Below are positions 8,480 to 16,988 of a stretch of DNA of 39,743 nt, in pieces. Location of the stretch: assembly GCA_041653315.1 (NCBI GenBank), contig JBAZFO010000009.1, forward strand, positions 1 through 39,743. The letters are read 5' to 3'. The notes beneath the pieces are model-generated. The model was not told the origin of the DNA. It saw nothing but the letters and a program-made list of their open reading frames with translations, and did no database searches. A program made the position numbers and the translations under genes. The stretch comes from Candidatus Micrarchaeia archaeon (lineage in GTDB: Archaea > Micrarchaeota > Micrarchaeia > Anstonellales > JAHKLY01). Numbering within the stretch: the first letter of the stretch is position 1; each line of letters starts with the position of its first letter.

Positions 8480-8495
8480 ACACAATATGTTGTGT
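8480..8495 (+). promoter_or_regulatory. NrdR box 2
   Basis: ACACAATATGTTGTGT is a near-perfect palindrome (ACACAA ... TTGTGT) that fits the bacterial NrdR-box consensus ACACwAtATaTwGTGT. It sits 56 bp upstream of nrdR itself, so the operon is probably repressed by its own first gene product when dATP is abundant. Confidence 0.85.
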
Positions 8496-8550
8496 TTTTC
8501 ACAATTAATTGTTTTCAAAAATTTAAGGTAATTTATTAAGAGGAATTAAC

Positions 8551-9003
8551 ATGAGATGTCCATATTGCATTTTTGAAGAAACAAAAGTTGTTGATTCTAG
8601 ACAAGAAGAAGATGTTGTCAAACGAAGAAGAGAATGTGAGAAATGTGGGCGAAGATTTACTACTTTTGAAAGAGCAGAAATTGTTGAATTTTATGTTATT
8701 AAAAAAGATGGCAGAAGAGAACTTTTTGATAGAAAAAAACTCAAATCTGGAATTGTAAAAGCATGTGAAAAAAGACCCATAAGTCAAGATAAGATCGAAG
8801 AACTAGTTGATTTAATTGAAAGAACTTTAAGACAAAGAAAAACTTTTGAAATTCAATCTACCTTAATTGGAGATTGTGTAATGAAAAAATTGAAAAAAAT
8901 TGATCCAATAGCATATATTCGATTTGCTTCTGTTTATGAGGAGTTTGATGATATTGAAGCTTTTGAAGCAACTCTTGTAAATCTAAAGAATAAAAAGGGG
9001 TGA
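8551..9003 (+). CDS. nrdR: Transcriptional repressor NrdR
   Basis: Full-length (150 aa) NrdR, the nucleotide-sensing repressor of ribonucleotide reductase genes. The N-terminal zinc ribbon has C3/C6 and C29/C32 with the RRRECEKCGRRFTTFE signature. Residues from about 49 onward form the ATP-cone that reads ATP/dATP (VIKKDGRRELFDRKKL...). GAGG precedes ATG 8551. Its stop lies 5 bp before the nrdD ATG, so the two are co-transcribed. Two operator-like boxes sit in its own leader. NrdR is mainly bacterial, so its presence in an archaeon suggests transfer or patchy retention. Confidence 0.96.
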   Translation: MRCPYCIFEETKVVDSRQEEDVVKRRRECEKCGRRFTTFERAEIVEFYVIKKDGRRELFDRKKLKSGIVKACEKRPISQDKIEELVDLIERTLRQRKTFEIQSTLIGDCVMKKLKKIDPIAYIRFASVYEEFDDIEAFEATLVNLKNKKG

Positions 9004-9008
9004 AATGT

Positions 9009-12000
9009 ATGGAAGTATCACAAATAAGAAAGAGAGATGGAACTATTGTTTTGTTTAATAAACAAAAAATTATTGATTCAGTTTGGAAAGCAATGCGTAC
9101 TGTTAATGAAGGAGATAAAGATAGAGCTGAAGAAATAGCAGACCAAGTAGTAGAATTATTAAATCATAAATTTAGAAAAACAACTGCCCCCACAGTTGAA
9201 GAAATACAAGATGTAATAGAAGAAATATTAATTTTAAACAAGTATGTTAAAACTTCAAAAGCGTTTATTTTATACAGAAAACAGCACAATGATGTTAGAA
9301 GAATGGCTAGTTTAATGAATACTGTTGAAACTATCGAAAAATACATTGACCAAGCAGATTGGAGAGTTAAAGAAAATGCAAATATGACATATTCTCTTCA
9401 AGGATTAAATAATCATATTGCAAGTTTAGTAGTAGCAGAATATTGGTTAGATAAATTGTATCCTTCAAGAATTGCAAATGCACATAGAAATGCAGAAATA
9501 CATATTCATGATTTAAGCACTTTAGGTGCTTATTGTGTTGGTTGGGATTTACAAGATTTATTAATGACTGGTTTTAAAGGAGTAGAAGGTAAAGTAGAAT
9601 CAAAACCCCCAAAACATTTAAGAGTTGCATTAGGACAAATGGTTAATTATATATATACTTTACAAGGTGAAACAGCAGGTGCTCAAGCATTTAGTAATTT
9701 TGATACTTTATTAGCTCCTTTTGTTAGATATGATGGATTAGAATATAAACAATTAAAACAAGCTTTTCAAGAGTTTTTATTTAATATGAACGTGCCTACC
9801 CGTGTGGGCTTTCAATCATTAGCTTGGGATGAATTAGTTATAGTGAAATATAGAGGTAAAATAAGAACTATAAGGATAGGGGAATTAGTAGATAAAAAAT
9901 TTATAACACATAAGAATCAAATAATAAATAATGTAGATGGATATGGAAATAAATCACAAGATTCTTTTGCAGTTCCAAATTTTGATGATTATGAAGTTTT
10001 AGGATTTGACAATAACCAAAAAGTAAACTGGTTAAAAGTTAAAGGATTTGTAAAACATAAAGTAAAAGAAAAAAGATTTTTAAAAATTAGAACTTCTAGA
10101 GGAGAAGCAAAAGTCTCACCTGCACATTCTTTATTTAAGTTTAATTCTAAAAGTATAAAACCAGTACAACCAAAAAACCTTACTATTTCAAAACCCAATG
10201 AGAAAATAACAGAAACTAATCATGTAGTTTCTATAGGTAAGAATATTGATCATCTTTTTGAAAATAAAAATAAACTAGATATCACGGATTTAATAAATGA
10301 ATTGCCGGAGATTTATCAGTTAAAAATATTTGTAAAATTAACAAAATCAGAATATACTTCTTTTGAAAAAAATCTTAAATCATATTATTCAACAATAAAA
10401 CAAATGCTTTATGATTTCGGAAGATTAGATAAAAGTACATGGTATGATTTAAGAAAGAAAAATGTTGTTCCTTTCAATATTTGGTATCAATTTGGAGATA
10501 AAAATTCGGATAATTCAAAATTCTATATTAAACCTTATCCAAATAATTATATAGGAAGATATTTAGATGGAAAAAAATTATCTGCATTTATTAAACTTGC
10601 TGCTTGGTATATTACTGAAGGAAAGGCTAATGCTTCAAGTATAAAAATTTCAAATTCAGATAAGGAAAATATTGATGAAATCAAAAAAATATTAAAAGAA
10701 TTGAATTTATCGTATAATTTATCTTATTCTAATGGATGGAGTTCAAAAACAAAGAAAAAAACAAATACAAAAATAACTAATTTTGAAATTTATAATTTAT
10801 ATGGATATTTAATTAAGATTCTTTGTGGTGTAAATTCATCAACAAAACAGTTTCCCTCCTTTATATTTGATATAAATAAAAAATTAAAAAAAGAGTTTTT
10901 AGATACTTTAATTAAAGGAGATGGTTGGGAGTATCAGCAAAAACATGTTTATACTTCTAAATCGCCTTATTTATTATCTAATATTTCTCTTTTATTGAGT
11001 ATTTTAAATAAAGATTATGTGGTTTCAAGAAAAGATAAACATGGATGTTACACTATTCATATTTTCAAAAATAATAGAAAACAAAAATTCCCAGTTTTAA
11101 ATAATTTTGAAGCTTCTCCAGTTTATGAAATTGAGGATTATGATTATCCATTTGAATGGGAATATGATATTTCTGTTGATTCAAAAACTGAAAATTTTAC
11201 GGGAGGAATTGGATTATTATTATTCCATAATACACCCTTTTCTAATATAACAATGGATTTAACACCCCACCCAAGTTTTAAGAATTTACCAGTAATTATT
11301 GGTGGAAAAATGATGGATGAAACATATGGGGAGTTTCAAGAAGAAATGAATATGATTAATCAAGTTTTTGCAGAAGCAATGATTGAAGGGGATTCAAATG
11401 GTAGATTATTTACTTTTCCAATTCCTACATATAATATAACTAAAGATTTTAATTGGGATGCACAAGAAATTCAAAAAGTTTTTGAGATGACTGCAAAATA
11501 TGGAATTCCTTATTTTTCTAATTTTATAAATAGTGATATGAAGCCCGAAGATGCTAGGTCAATGTGTTTGCATGAAAGTGAAAATATAATCTATAAAAAA
11601 AATGGAGAAATAAAACATTCAACAATTAAAGAATTGTGTGATTCACATTCTTTTGAATATGATCATGAAGGCTGGTCAGACAATTCAGAAAAAGATTTAG
11701 AAGCATTATCCTTAAATCCAAAAACTTTGAAATTAGAATGGGAAAAAATATTAAGATTTGTAAAAATTGATAGAAATGAAGAAGTTAAAATTATTACTGA
11801 AGATGGAAAAAGAATTAAAACTTCTGAAAATCATTTAGTTACTATAGTTACTTCAAAGGGTTTAGAAGAAAAATTTGCTAAAGATATAACTGTAGGAGAT
11901 TATATCTTGAGTTTAAAAAATGCAGATAGTATACTTTCAAATGAAATTCAAAAATTAGAAAATGAAGTATTAGATAAAGAACTGGCTGCAATTTTAGGAT

Positions 12001-14870
12001 TTTTTACGGCAGATGGAAATTTCTTGTGGAATAAAAGAAATGGCAAAAAAGTGATTAGAGGATTACAGTTTACTTTTAATTATAATGAACCTAATTTAAT
12101 ATTTGAAATAAAATCTTTAATTGAAAATAGATTGAATATAAAAGTTAAAGAAAAGAAAGACCCCAGGTATAATACTTATTATCTTTATTTATATTCAAGT
12201 GGTTTAGCTAAAAAAATATACTCGGCAGGATTTAAAAAATATGGGCAACTTCCAAATGTGTTATTTAATTCTCCAAAAGAGATTATTAAAGAATTTTTAG
12301 ATTATTTCTTTAAAGGAGATGGGTATGAATTAAGAAAAGAAATACATATAAATGATTTAGATCTTTCTAAAGATCTTAATATATTATATAATTTAATTGG
12401 TATCCCAACTACTTTTAAAATTAGGAAAAATAGCCAAGTTATTTATCTACAACATAAACAAAATGAAATAAATTCATTAGGTTTAGTTAATTCTCCTTGT
12501 TTATATGAATGTATTCCTGGTTTTATGGCAAAATCTACTTATTTAGTTCCTGGATTAAATAAAGGAAGAATGGTTAGTCAGATGACTTTACAAAAATACA
12601 ATGCACAAACAATGGAAAGTGAAAAATATTTACAAGCTGATGTATATATAACAAAAGTTACTTCAATACAAAAAATAATACATGAACAAAAACAAAGGTT
12701 TTACGATATTGAACTCGGAAATAATCATCTTTTTGTACATTCATTGGGGACTATAACTCATAATTGTTGTAGATTAAGATTAGACAACAGAGAATTAAGA
12801 AAAAGAGGCGGAGGATTATTTGGTGCTAATCCCCTAACTGGGTGTTATGATGAACAAACAGAAGTTTTAACACAAAATGGTTGGATATTTTTTAAAGATT
12901 TAAGTAAAAAACATAAGTTGTTTACTTTAACAAAAAATAATGAAATTGAAATACACGAACCAAAAAAATTATTTAAATATGATTATGAAGGGGAACTTTA
13001 TGAATTTAAAACAAAATCATTAGATTTATTAGTAACACCAAATCATAGAATGGTAGTTGATCAAAATTATAAAGATAAAAGAATATTTGTTGAAGCCCAG
13101 TATTTTGATGTTAATAATCATAGGATACCAAAACAAAGTATTTGGAAGGGAGAAGAAAAAGAATGGTTTATTCTTCCCAGTATTGATTTTACTAAATATG
13201 GTAGACAAGGAAGAACTCCATATAAAGTTGTTAGAGATTCATTAAAAATTGAAATGGATAATTGGTTGAAATTTTTTGGATTCTGGTTAGCTGAAGGTTC
13301 AACAGATAATTCAAAAATAGCTCAAAGACATGGTTATAGAGTAATGATTACACAAGTAAATAAGAAAAAACGAAAACAAATTAAAGAAGTTTTTGATAAA
13401 TTGCCTTTTAATTACACAGAAGAAAAAAATAATTTAGTGATATGTAATAAACAACTTTGGACTTATTTACATATATTTGGTAAAAAATATGATAAATTTA
13501 TTCCAAAAGAAATCAAAAATTTATCTAAAAGACAATTGAAAATTTTATTTGATTGGTTGGTAAAAGGAGATGGCCACATTAGAAAAACTACAGGTCAAAT
13601 TAATTATTGGACAACCTCAAAAAAATTAGCTGATGATATACAAGAAATAATTTTAAAACTTGGGTGGTTAGGTACATTAACAAAACAAAAGAAAAAAGTA
13701 TCAATAATAAAAGGTAGAAAAATAAATTCTCAAGCAACTTGTTATATTTTAGGTGTTCAAAAAGCAAAACATTATAGATTAAGAAAAAGCAATATTAAGA
13801 AGGTTCCTTATAAAGGAAAAGTTTATTGTTGTGAAGTAGAAAACCATACTCTTTTTGTTAGAAGAAATGGTAAAGTTACTTGGTGTGGTAATTCTATTGG
13901 AGTAGTAACGGTTAATCTTCCAAGAATTGGTTATTTATCAAGAACAGAAGATGAATATTTTGAAAAATTAGATGAAGCAATGGATTTAGCATATACTAGT
14001 TTAGAAATAAAAAGAAAAGTTTTAGAAAGTTTTACTGAAAGAGGATTGTATCCATATTCTAAATTTTATTTAAGAAAAATTAAAGAAACGCATAATCAAT
14101 ATTGGAAAAATCATTTTAGTACAATTGGTTTGATAGGAATGAATGAGTCTTTATTAAATATGTTTGGTTCTGGATTGTTAGATTCTGAAGGAAGAAAATT
14201 TGCTATTAAAGTTTTAGATCATATGAGAAAGAAATTAGAGGATTATCAACTAGAATCCGGGAATATATTTAATTTAGAAGCAACCCCAGGAGAAGGAACA
14301 ACACATAGATTAGCAAGAATAGATAAAGTTCAATATCCTAATATAATAGTTGCTAATGAACAAACTTATCAAGAAAGAGGTGCAGCACCTTATTATACAA
14401 ATTCAACTCAATTACATGTTGCTTCAACTATTGATTTATTTGATGCATTAGATGTTGAGGACGAGTTGCAAACTAAATACACAGGAGGAACAGTTTTTCA
14501 TACATTTTTAGGAGAAAAAATAAATGATTGGAAAATGGCTAGAGAATTAGTTAAAAGAATAGCACATAATTTTAAATTACCTTACTTTACATTAACTCCT
14601 ACATTTAGTGTATGTCCAGTACATGGATACTTATCTGGGGAACATGAATTATGTCCAAAATGTGATGAAGAGATAGGATATGCAGGTATGATTAGACAAT
14701 TAAATTCAGGAAAACAAATAGACCAAGAAATTTTAGAAGCAACTAAGAAAAAAAGAAATTATTGTGAGGTATATAGCAGGGTTGTGGGTTATATAAGACC
14801 AATAAAACAATGGAATGCAGGAAAATATGAAGAATATAAAGAAAGAAGGGTTTTTGACAAAAACCTTTAA
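9009..14870 (+). CDS. nrdD: Anaerobic ribonucleoside-triphosphate reductase, with three inteins
   Basis: Oxygen-sensitive class III reductase making dNTPs from NTPs using a glycyl radical. The frame is 1,953 residues from ATG 9009. I prefer this ATG over GTG 9000 because GGGGTGA lies 5-8 nt before it and GTG 9000 lies inside nrdR. Removing the three inteins (472, 400 and 350 aa) leaves a 731-aa enzyme, normal for NrdD. The N-terminal ATP-cone begins QIRKRDGTIVLFNKQK. Core motifs are NVPTRVGFQ|TPFSN, RSM|CCRLRLD and GANPLTG|SIGVVTVNLPRIG, each broken by an intein. The C-terminal zinc site is CPVHGY ... CPKC, and the glycyl-radical motif is RVVGYIRP near the end. Exteins are intact, so splicing should yield active enzyme. 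All three insertions sit in conserved active-site segments. Confidence 0.96.
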   Translation: MEVSQIRKRDGTIVLFNKQKIIDSVWKAMRTVNEGDKDRAEEIADQVVELLNHKFRKTTAPTVEEIQDVIEEILILNKYVKTSKAFILYRKQHNDVRRMASLMNTVETIEKYIDQADWRVKENANMTYSLQGLNNHIASLVVAEYWLDKLYPSRIANAHRNAEIHIHDLSTLGAYCVGWDLQDLLMTGFKGVEGKVESKPPKHLRVALGQMVNYIYTLQGETAGAQAFSNFDTLLAPFVRYDGLEYKQLKQAFQEFLFNMNVPTRVGFQSLAWDELVIVKYRGKIRTIRIGELVDKKFITHKNQIINNVDGYGNKSQDSFAVPNFDDYEVLGFDNNQKVNWLKVKGFVKHKVKEKRFLKIRTSRGEAKVSPAHSLFKFNSKSIKPVQPKNLTISKPNEKITETNHVVSIGKNIDHLFENKNKLDITDLINELPEIYQLKIFVKLTKSEYTSFEKNLKSYYSTIKQMLYDFGRLDKSTWYDLRKKNVVPFNIWYQFGDKNSDNSKFYIKPYPNNYIGRYLDGKKLSAFIKLAAWYITEGKANASSIKISNSDKENIDEIKKILKELNLSYNLSYSNGWSSKTKKKTNTKITNFEIYNLYGYLIKILCGVNSSTKQFPSFIFDINKKLKKEFLDTLIKGDGWEYQQKHVYTSKSPYLLSNISLLLSILNKDYVVSRKDKHGCYTIHIFKNNRKQKFPVLNNFEASPVYEIEDYDYPFEWEYDISVDSKTENFTGGIGLLLFHNTPFSNITMDLTPHPSFKNLPVIIGGKMMDETYGEFQEEMNMINQVFAEAMIEGDSNGRLFTFPIPTYNITKDFNWDAQEIQKVFEMTAKYGIPYFSNFINSDMKPEDARSMCLHESENIIYKKNGEIKHSTIKELCDSHSFEYDHEGWSDNSEKDLEALSLNPKTLKLEWEKILRFVKIDRNEEVKIITEDGKRIKTSENHLVTIVTSKGLEEKFAKDITVGDYILSLKNADSILSNEIQKLENEVLDKELAAILGFFTADGNFLWNKRNGKKVIRGLQFTFNYNEPNLIFEIKSLIENRLNIKVKEKKDPRYNTYYLYLYSSGLAKKIYSAGFKKYGQLPNVLFNSPKEIIKEFLDYFFKGDGYELRKEIHINDLDLSKDLNILYNLIGIPTTFKIRKNSQVIYLQHKQNEINSLGLVNSPCLYECIPGFMAKSTYLVPGLNKGRMVSQMTLQKYNAQTMESEKYLQADVYITKVTSIQKIIHEQKQRFYDIELGNNHLFVHSLGTITHNCCRLRLDNRELRKRGGGLFGANPLTGCYDEQTEVLTQNGWIFFKDLSKKHKLFTLTKNNEIEIHEPKKLFKYDYEGELYEFKTKSLDLLVTPNHRMVVDQNYKDKRIFVEAQYFDVNNHRIPKQSIWKGEEKEWFILPSIDFTKYGRQGRTPYKVVRDSLKIEMDNWLKFFGFWLAEGSTDNSKIAQRHGYRVMITQVNKKKRKQIKEVFDKLPFNYTEEKNNLVICNKQLWTYLHIFGKKYDKFIPKEIKNLSKRQLKILFDWLVKGDGHIRKTTGQINYWTTSKKLADDIQEIILKLGWLGTLTKQKKKVSIIKGRKINSQATCYILGVQKAKHYRLRKSNIKKVPYKGKVYCCEVENHTLFVRRNGKVTWCGNSIGVVTVNLPRIGYLSRTEDEYFEKLDEAMDLAYTSLEIKRKVLESFTERGLYPYSKFYLRKIKETHNQYWKNHFSTIGLIGMNESLLNMFGSGLLDSEGRKFAIKVLDHMRKKLEDYQLESGNIFNLEATPGEGTTHRLARIDKVQYPNIIVANEQTYQERGAAPYYTNSTQLHVASTIDLFDALDVEDELQTKYTGGTVFHTFLGEKINDWKMARELVKRIAHNFKLPYFTLTPTFSVCPVHGYLSGEHELCPKCDEEIGYAGMIRQLNSGKQIDQEILEATKKKRNYCEVYSRVVGYIRPIKQWNAGKYEEYKERRVFDKNL
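9816..11231 (+). mobile_element. NrdD intein 1 (472 aa) with LAGLIDADG endonuclease
   Basis: In-frame protein intron between NVPTRVGFQ and TPFSN. It starts at Ser (SLAWDELVIV) and ends LLLFHN, with Thr as the +1 residue. Block B is SPAHSLF. Two DOD endonuclease motifs are visible: LAAWYITEG (about 10597) and LIKGDG (about 10908). Block F/G reads YDISVDSKTENFTGGIGLLLFHN-like, the classic splicing C terminus. Both DOD motifs keep an acidic residue, so homing activity may persist. Confidence 0.92.
11565..12764 (+). mobile_element. NrdD intein 2 (400 aa) with LAGLIDADG endonuclease
   Basis: Inserted between RSM and CCRLRLD, directly before the conserved Cys-Cys pair of NrdD. It begins at Cys (CLHESENIIY) and ends ITHN with Cys +1. 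Block B is SENHLVT. Endonuclease motifs are LGFFTADGN (about 11993) and FFKGDGYE (about 12308). The terminal block is YDIELGNNHLFVHSLGTITHN-like. All catalytic splicing residues (Cys1, block-B His, His-Asn, Cys+1) are present. Confidence 0.93.
12843..13892 (+). mobile_element. NrdD intein 3 (350 aa), ends Gly-Asn
   Basis: Inserted between GANPLTG and SIGVVTVN. It begins CYDEQTEVLT and ends WCGN with Ser +1. Block B is TPNHRMV. Endonuclease motifs are FGFWLAEGS (about 13277) and LVKGDGHI (about 13558). The penultimate splicing residue is Gly instead of the usual His, while the terminal Asn and +1 Ser are kept. Inteins with a substituted penultimate His are known and can still splice, often by compensation elsewhere. 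Here the preceding Cys-Gly is notable. Confidence 0.92.
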
Positions 14871-14908
14871 TTTGTTTTCGTATATTAATATTGTGGGAGG
14901 TTAGTATA

Positions 14909-15607
14909 ATGGATTTTGCTTACATACAAAAAACAAGTTTAATTGATTATCCAGAAAATATTTGTTCTACTATATTTACTATTGGATGTAATTTTAAATG
15001 TCCGTTTTGTTATAATAGAACATTAGTTATTCCAGAAGAATATCCTAAGAATCCATTGTCTAATGAACAGGTTTTATCAACTTTATTTAAAAGAACACAC
15101 TTTGTGCACGCAGTATGCATTACTGGTGGCGAACCAACAGTTTTTGATGACTTATACGATTTTATTAAATCTCTTAAAAAAGAAGGGTTTTTAGTAAAAT
15201 TAGATACTAATGGAACAAATCCAAAGATGATAAAAAGGTTAATAGATGATAAATTATTAGATTATGTTGCAGTAGATATAAAAAATTCACAAATAAAGTA
15301 TGCTAAAACAATTGGTTTAGAAAGTTTTGATGCATCTAAAATTAAAGAAACTGTTGATTTATTAAGACAAAATAATATCTCATTTGAATTAAGAACAACT
15401 ATTGTTCCAACAGTTCATAATATTGAGAGCATAGAAGAAATTGGGAAATGGGTTGGTGGTGGAAAATTTGTTATTCAAGATTTTAGAAGAACAAATTCTT
15501 TAATAGATCCTTCTTTAATGAATGTGATTCCATTTTCACAAAATGAGCTGGAAACATTTAAGAAAACTGCAGAAAAATATTTTGATAAAGTAGAATTAAG
15601 AATTTAA
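14909..15607 (+). CDS. nrdG: Anaerobic ribonucleoside-triphosphate reductase activating enzyme
   Basis: Radical SAM activase that installs the glycyl radical on NrdD. The radical SAM cluster motif is C27-NFK-C31-PF-C34. ITGGEPT follows at about residue 71, with LDTNGT further on. The start is ATG 14909, 7 nt after a strong GGAGGT. An in-frame TTG at 14891 lies before that site and is rejected. The length of 232 aa fits. It sits 38 bp after nrdD, completing the nrdR-nrdD-nrdG operon. Its stop overlaps by two bases the stop of the opposing CBS gene. Confidence 0.95.
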   Translation: MDFAYIQKTSLIDYPENICSTIFTIGCNFKCPFCYNRTLVIPEEYPKNPLSNEQVLSTLFKRTHFVHAVCITGGEPTVFDDLYDFIKSLKKEGFLVKLDTNGTNPKMIKRLIDDKLLDYVAVDIKNSQIKYAKTIGLESFDASKIKETVDLLRQNNISFELRTTIVPTVHNIESIEEIGKWVGGGKFVIQDFRRTNSLIDPSLMNVIPFSQNELETFKKTAEKYFDKVELRI

Positions 15608-16683
15608 TGTGAAGTATGATAATTTACTCCGTGTTTTCTTACAGTTCTTTTTAAATTTTCTAATGATTCATTTACTGCAGAAGGTAAATTCCATTCATTT
15701 CCAGTTGTTTTAATAACCTTATTTCCAATTTCTAATCTAGCTATAACTGTATATTTATTTCCATATTTTTTAACATGCAAAATCAATCCACCTATATCTT
15801 TATTTGATTTTGTTAATTTATCAAATACTCTTTTACTTTCATCTAAAATTTCTTGGTAAAATGATTTATCGTATCTGTCTAATCCACTAATATAAATTCT
15901 TGTTTCTTCTTTCTTAGATTTCATAATAGTTTCAAATACATCTTTTGTACTTATCAATCCAATAGGTTTTTTGTCTTTTACAACTATTAATGAAGCGACA
16001 TTTTTTTCAATCATTCTTTTAACTGCTTCATTTAGTGTTTTTTCTGGAGAAATTATTTCAATTTTTCTTTTAATTAATTGTTTTATTGGTTGTTCCCATG
16101 GTTTTAATTTATCAGAAGTTAATTTTGGTAATCTTTCTGTTGGTTTAATAAGTTTTAAACCAATATCAAAAGTACTTAGTATTCCTCTTAAATATCCTTG
16201 TTCATTTACAACTGCAAGTCTTCTGACTCCATTTTTTCTCATTTGGGTTATTGCAAGATTTACATCAGCATTTTCTTCTATTGTAATTATGGGTGAAGAC
16301 ATAACTTCTGAAATTCTTTTTTTTGGTATCATTTTTTCTTTCATGAGTTCTTCTAAAACTCCTAATCTTGTGATTATACCAAGTATTTTTTCATTTTTTG
16401 ATATTATAGCCAAATTTGATACTCTTACACTAAAAAACGCTTTTGTAGTTTCTATTATATCTGTATCTTCTTCTATTGTTGGTGCTCTAAATGCAATACT
16501 TCCACACGGAGTATTACTTGGATCTTTAACTGGATGTTCACTTATATGTCTTGCATCTAAAATACCAAAATATTTATCATCTTTTAAAACAATTATTGAT
16601 TCATTATATTTTGAAATTTTATCTTGTGCTTTTGAAATACTTTCCTCAAAATTTATAGAAATTACCTTTTTTTTATTAATCAT
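15604..16683 (-). CDS. CBS-domain protein with HPF-like C terminus
   Basis: 359 residues from ATG 16683; AGGTG lies 6 nt upstream and overlaps an upstream GTG that I reject. Four CBS repeats occupy about 1-265 as two Bateman pairs (for example 'GVRRLAVVNEQGYLRGILSTFDIG' in CBS3 and 'ASLIVVKDKKPIGLISTKDVF' in CBS4). CBS pairs usually sense adenosine nucleotides. The last 90 residues form a beta-alpha-beta-like unit ('GGLILHVKKYGNKYTVIARLEIG', 'WNLPSAVNESLENLKRTVRKH') that looks like the S30AE/HPF fold of ribosome hibernation factors. A nucleotide-gated ribosome-silencing role is inferred. CBS proteins acting on archaeal ribosomes have been reported, but I cannot confirm orthology from sequence alone. 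Confidence 0.8.
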   Translation of the reverse strand: MINKKKVISINFEESISKAQDKISKYNESIIVLKDDKYFGILDARHISEHPVKDPSNTPCGSIAFRAPTIEEDTDIIETTKAFFSVRVSNLAIISKNEKILGIITRLGVLEELMKEKMIPKKRISEVMSSPIITIEENADVNLAITQMRKNGVRRLAVVNEQGYLRGILSTFDIGLKLIKPTERLPKLTSDKLKPWEQPIKQLIKRKIEIISPEKTLNEAVKRMIEKNVASLIVVKDKKPIGLISTKDVFETIMKSKKEETRIYISGLDRYDKSFYQEILDESKRVFDKLTKSNKDIGGLILHVKKYGNKYTVIARLEIGNKVIKTTGNEWNLPSAVNESLENLKRTVRKHGVNYHTSH

Positions 16684-16726
16684 AGATTTCACCTATCAAA
16701 TTTAAAACTGAAAAGTTTAAAAAGGC

Positions 16727-16736
16727 TATATTTATA
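16727..16736 (+). promoter_or_regulatory. TATA box of the tRNA-Cys gene
   Basis: TATATTTATA preceded by a purine-rich AAAAAGGC (BRE-like), about 38 bp upstream of the tRNA 5' end. This would start the transcript a few bases before the mature end. Confidence 0.6.
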
Positions 16737-16805
16737 AAGAGTTTTGCTCTTAAACATATTAATTTGTATGCAGGGTTGACAGATCGGCTATGTGTTCGGC
16801 TGCAG

Positions 16806-16870
16806 AAAACCCTTTTTCTTTTAAAAAAAGAAAAAGCGTTGTATCCCAAAAAAGAAACTAGGGAGCAGTA
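16806..16870 (+). other. tRNA-Cys intron 1 at position 37/38 (65 nt)
   Basis: This is the canonical archaeal position. The bulge-helix-bulge is visible: exon CUGC (16800-16803) pairs with intron GCAG (16865-16868) as the 4-bp central helix. Three-nt bulges AGA (16804-16806) and UAA (16869-16871) are each cut after the second base, which leaves G37 and A38. Inside, CCC/GGG closes the intron, and a CUUUUUCUUU/AAAGAAAAAG hairpin fills it. Confidence 0.92.
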
Positions 16871-16890
16871 ACCGAAATAGGGGGGTTCAA

Positions 16891-16974
16891 GAAATTTTTT
16901 CTTTCTTTAGGAAAGAAAGAAAAACTTTCATTAAAAAGAAAGAAACCTAAAAAAGAAAGAAAAAATTAGAACAA
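16891..16974 (+). other. tRNA-Cys intron 2 in the T loop, position 58/59 (84 nt)
   Basis: A second bulge-helix-bulge: GUUC (16885-16888) pairs with GAAC (16969-16972). The bulges AAG (16889-16891) and AAC (16973-16975) are cut after the second base and join UUCAA to CU, giving a standard T loop. Past one A-A mismatch the intron forms a 16-bp perfect stem (16893-16908 with 16952-16967). CAA is repeated at both junctions, but the BHB rule picks one solution. Confidence 0.9.
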
Positions 16975-16988
16975 CTCCCTCACCCTGC

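Noticed and set aside
9000..9008. GTG start for nrdD
   Set aside because: It overlaps the nrdR stop, and the GGGGTGA site positions ATG 9009.
14891..14908. TTG start for nrdG
   Set aside because: The strong GGAGGT lies after this TTG and fits ATG 14909.
15971..16705. Long 244-aa plus-strand frame
   Set aside because: Shadow of the CBS-domain gene on the minus strand, whose domains are clear. The plus translation has no family signal.
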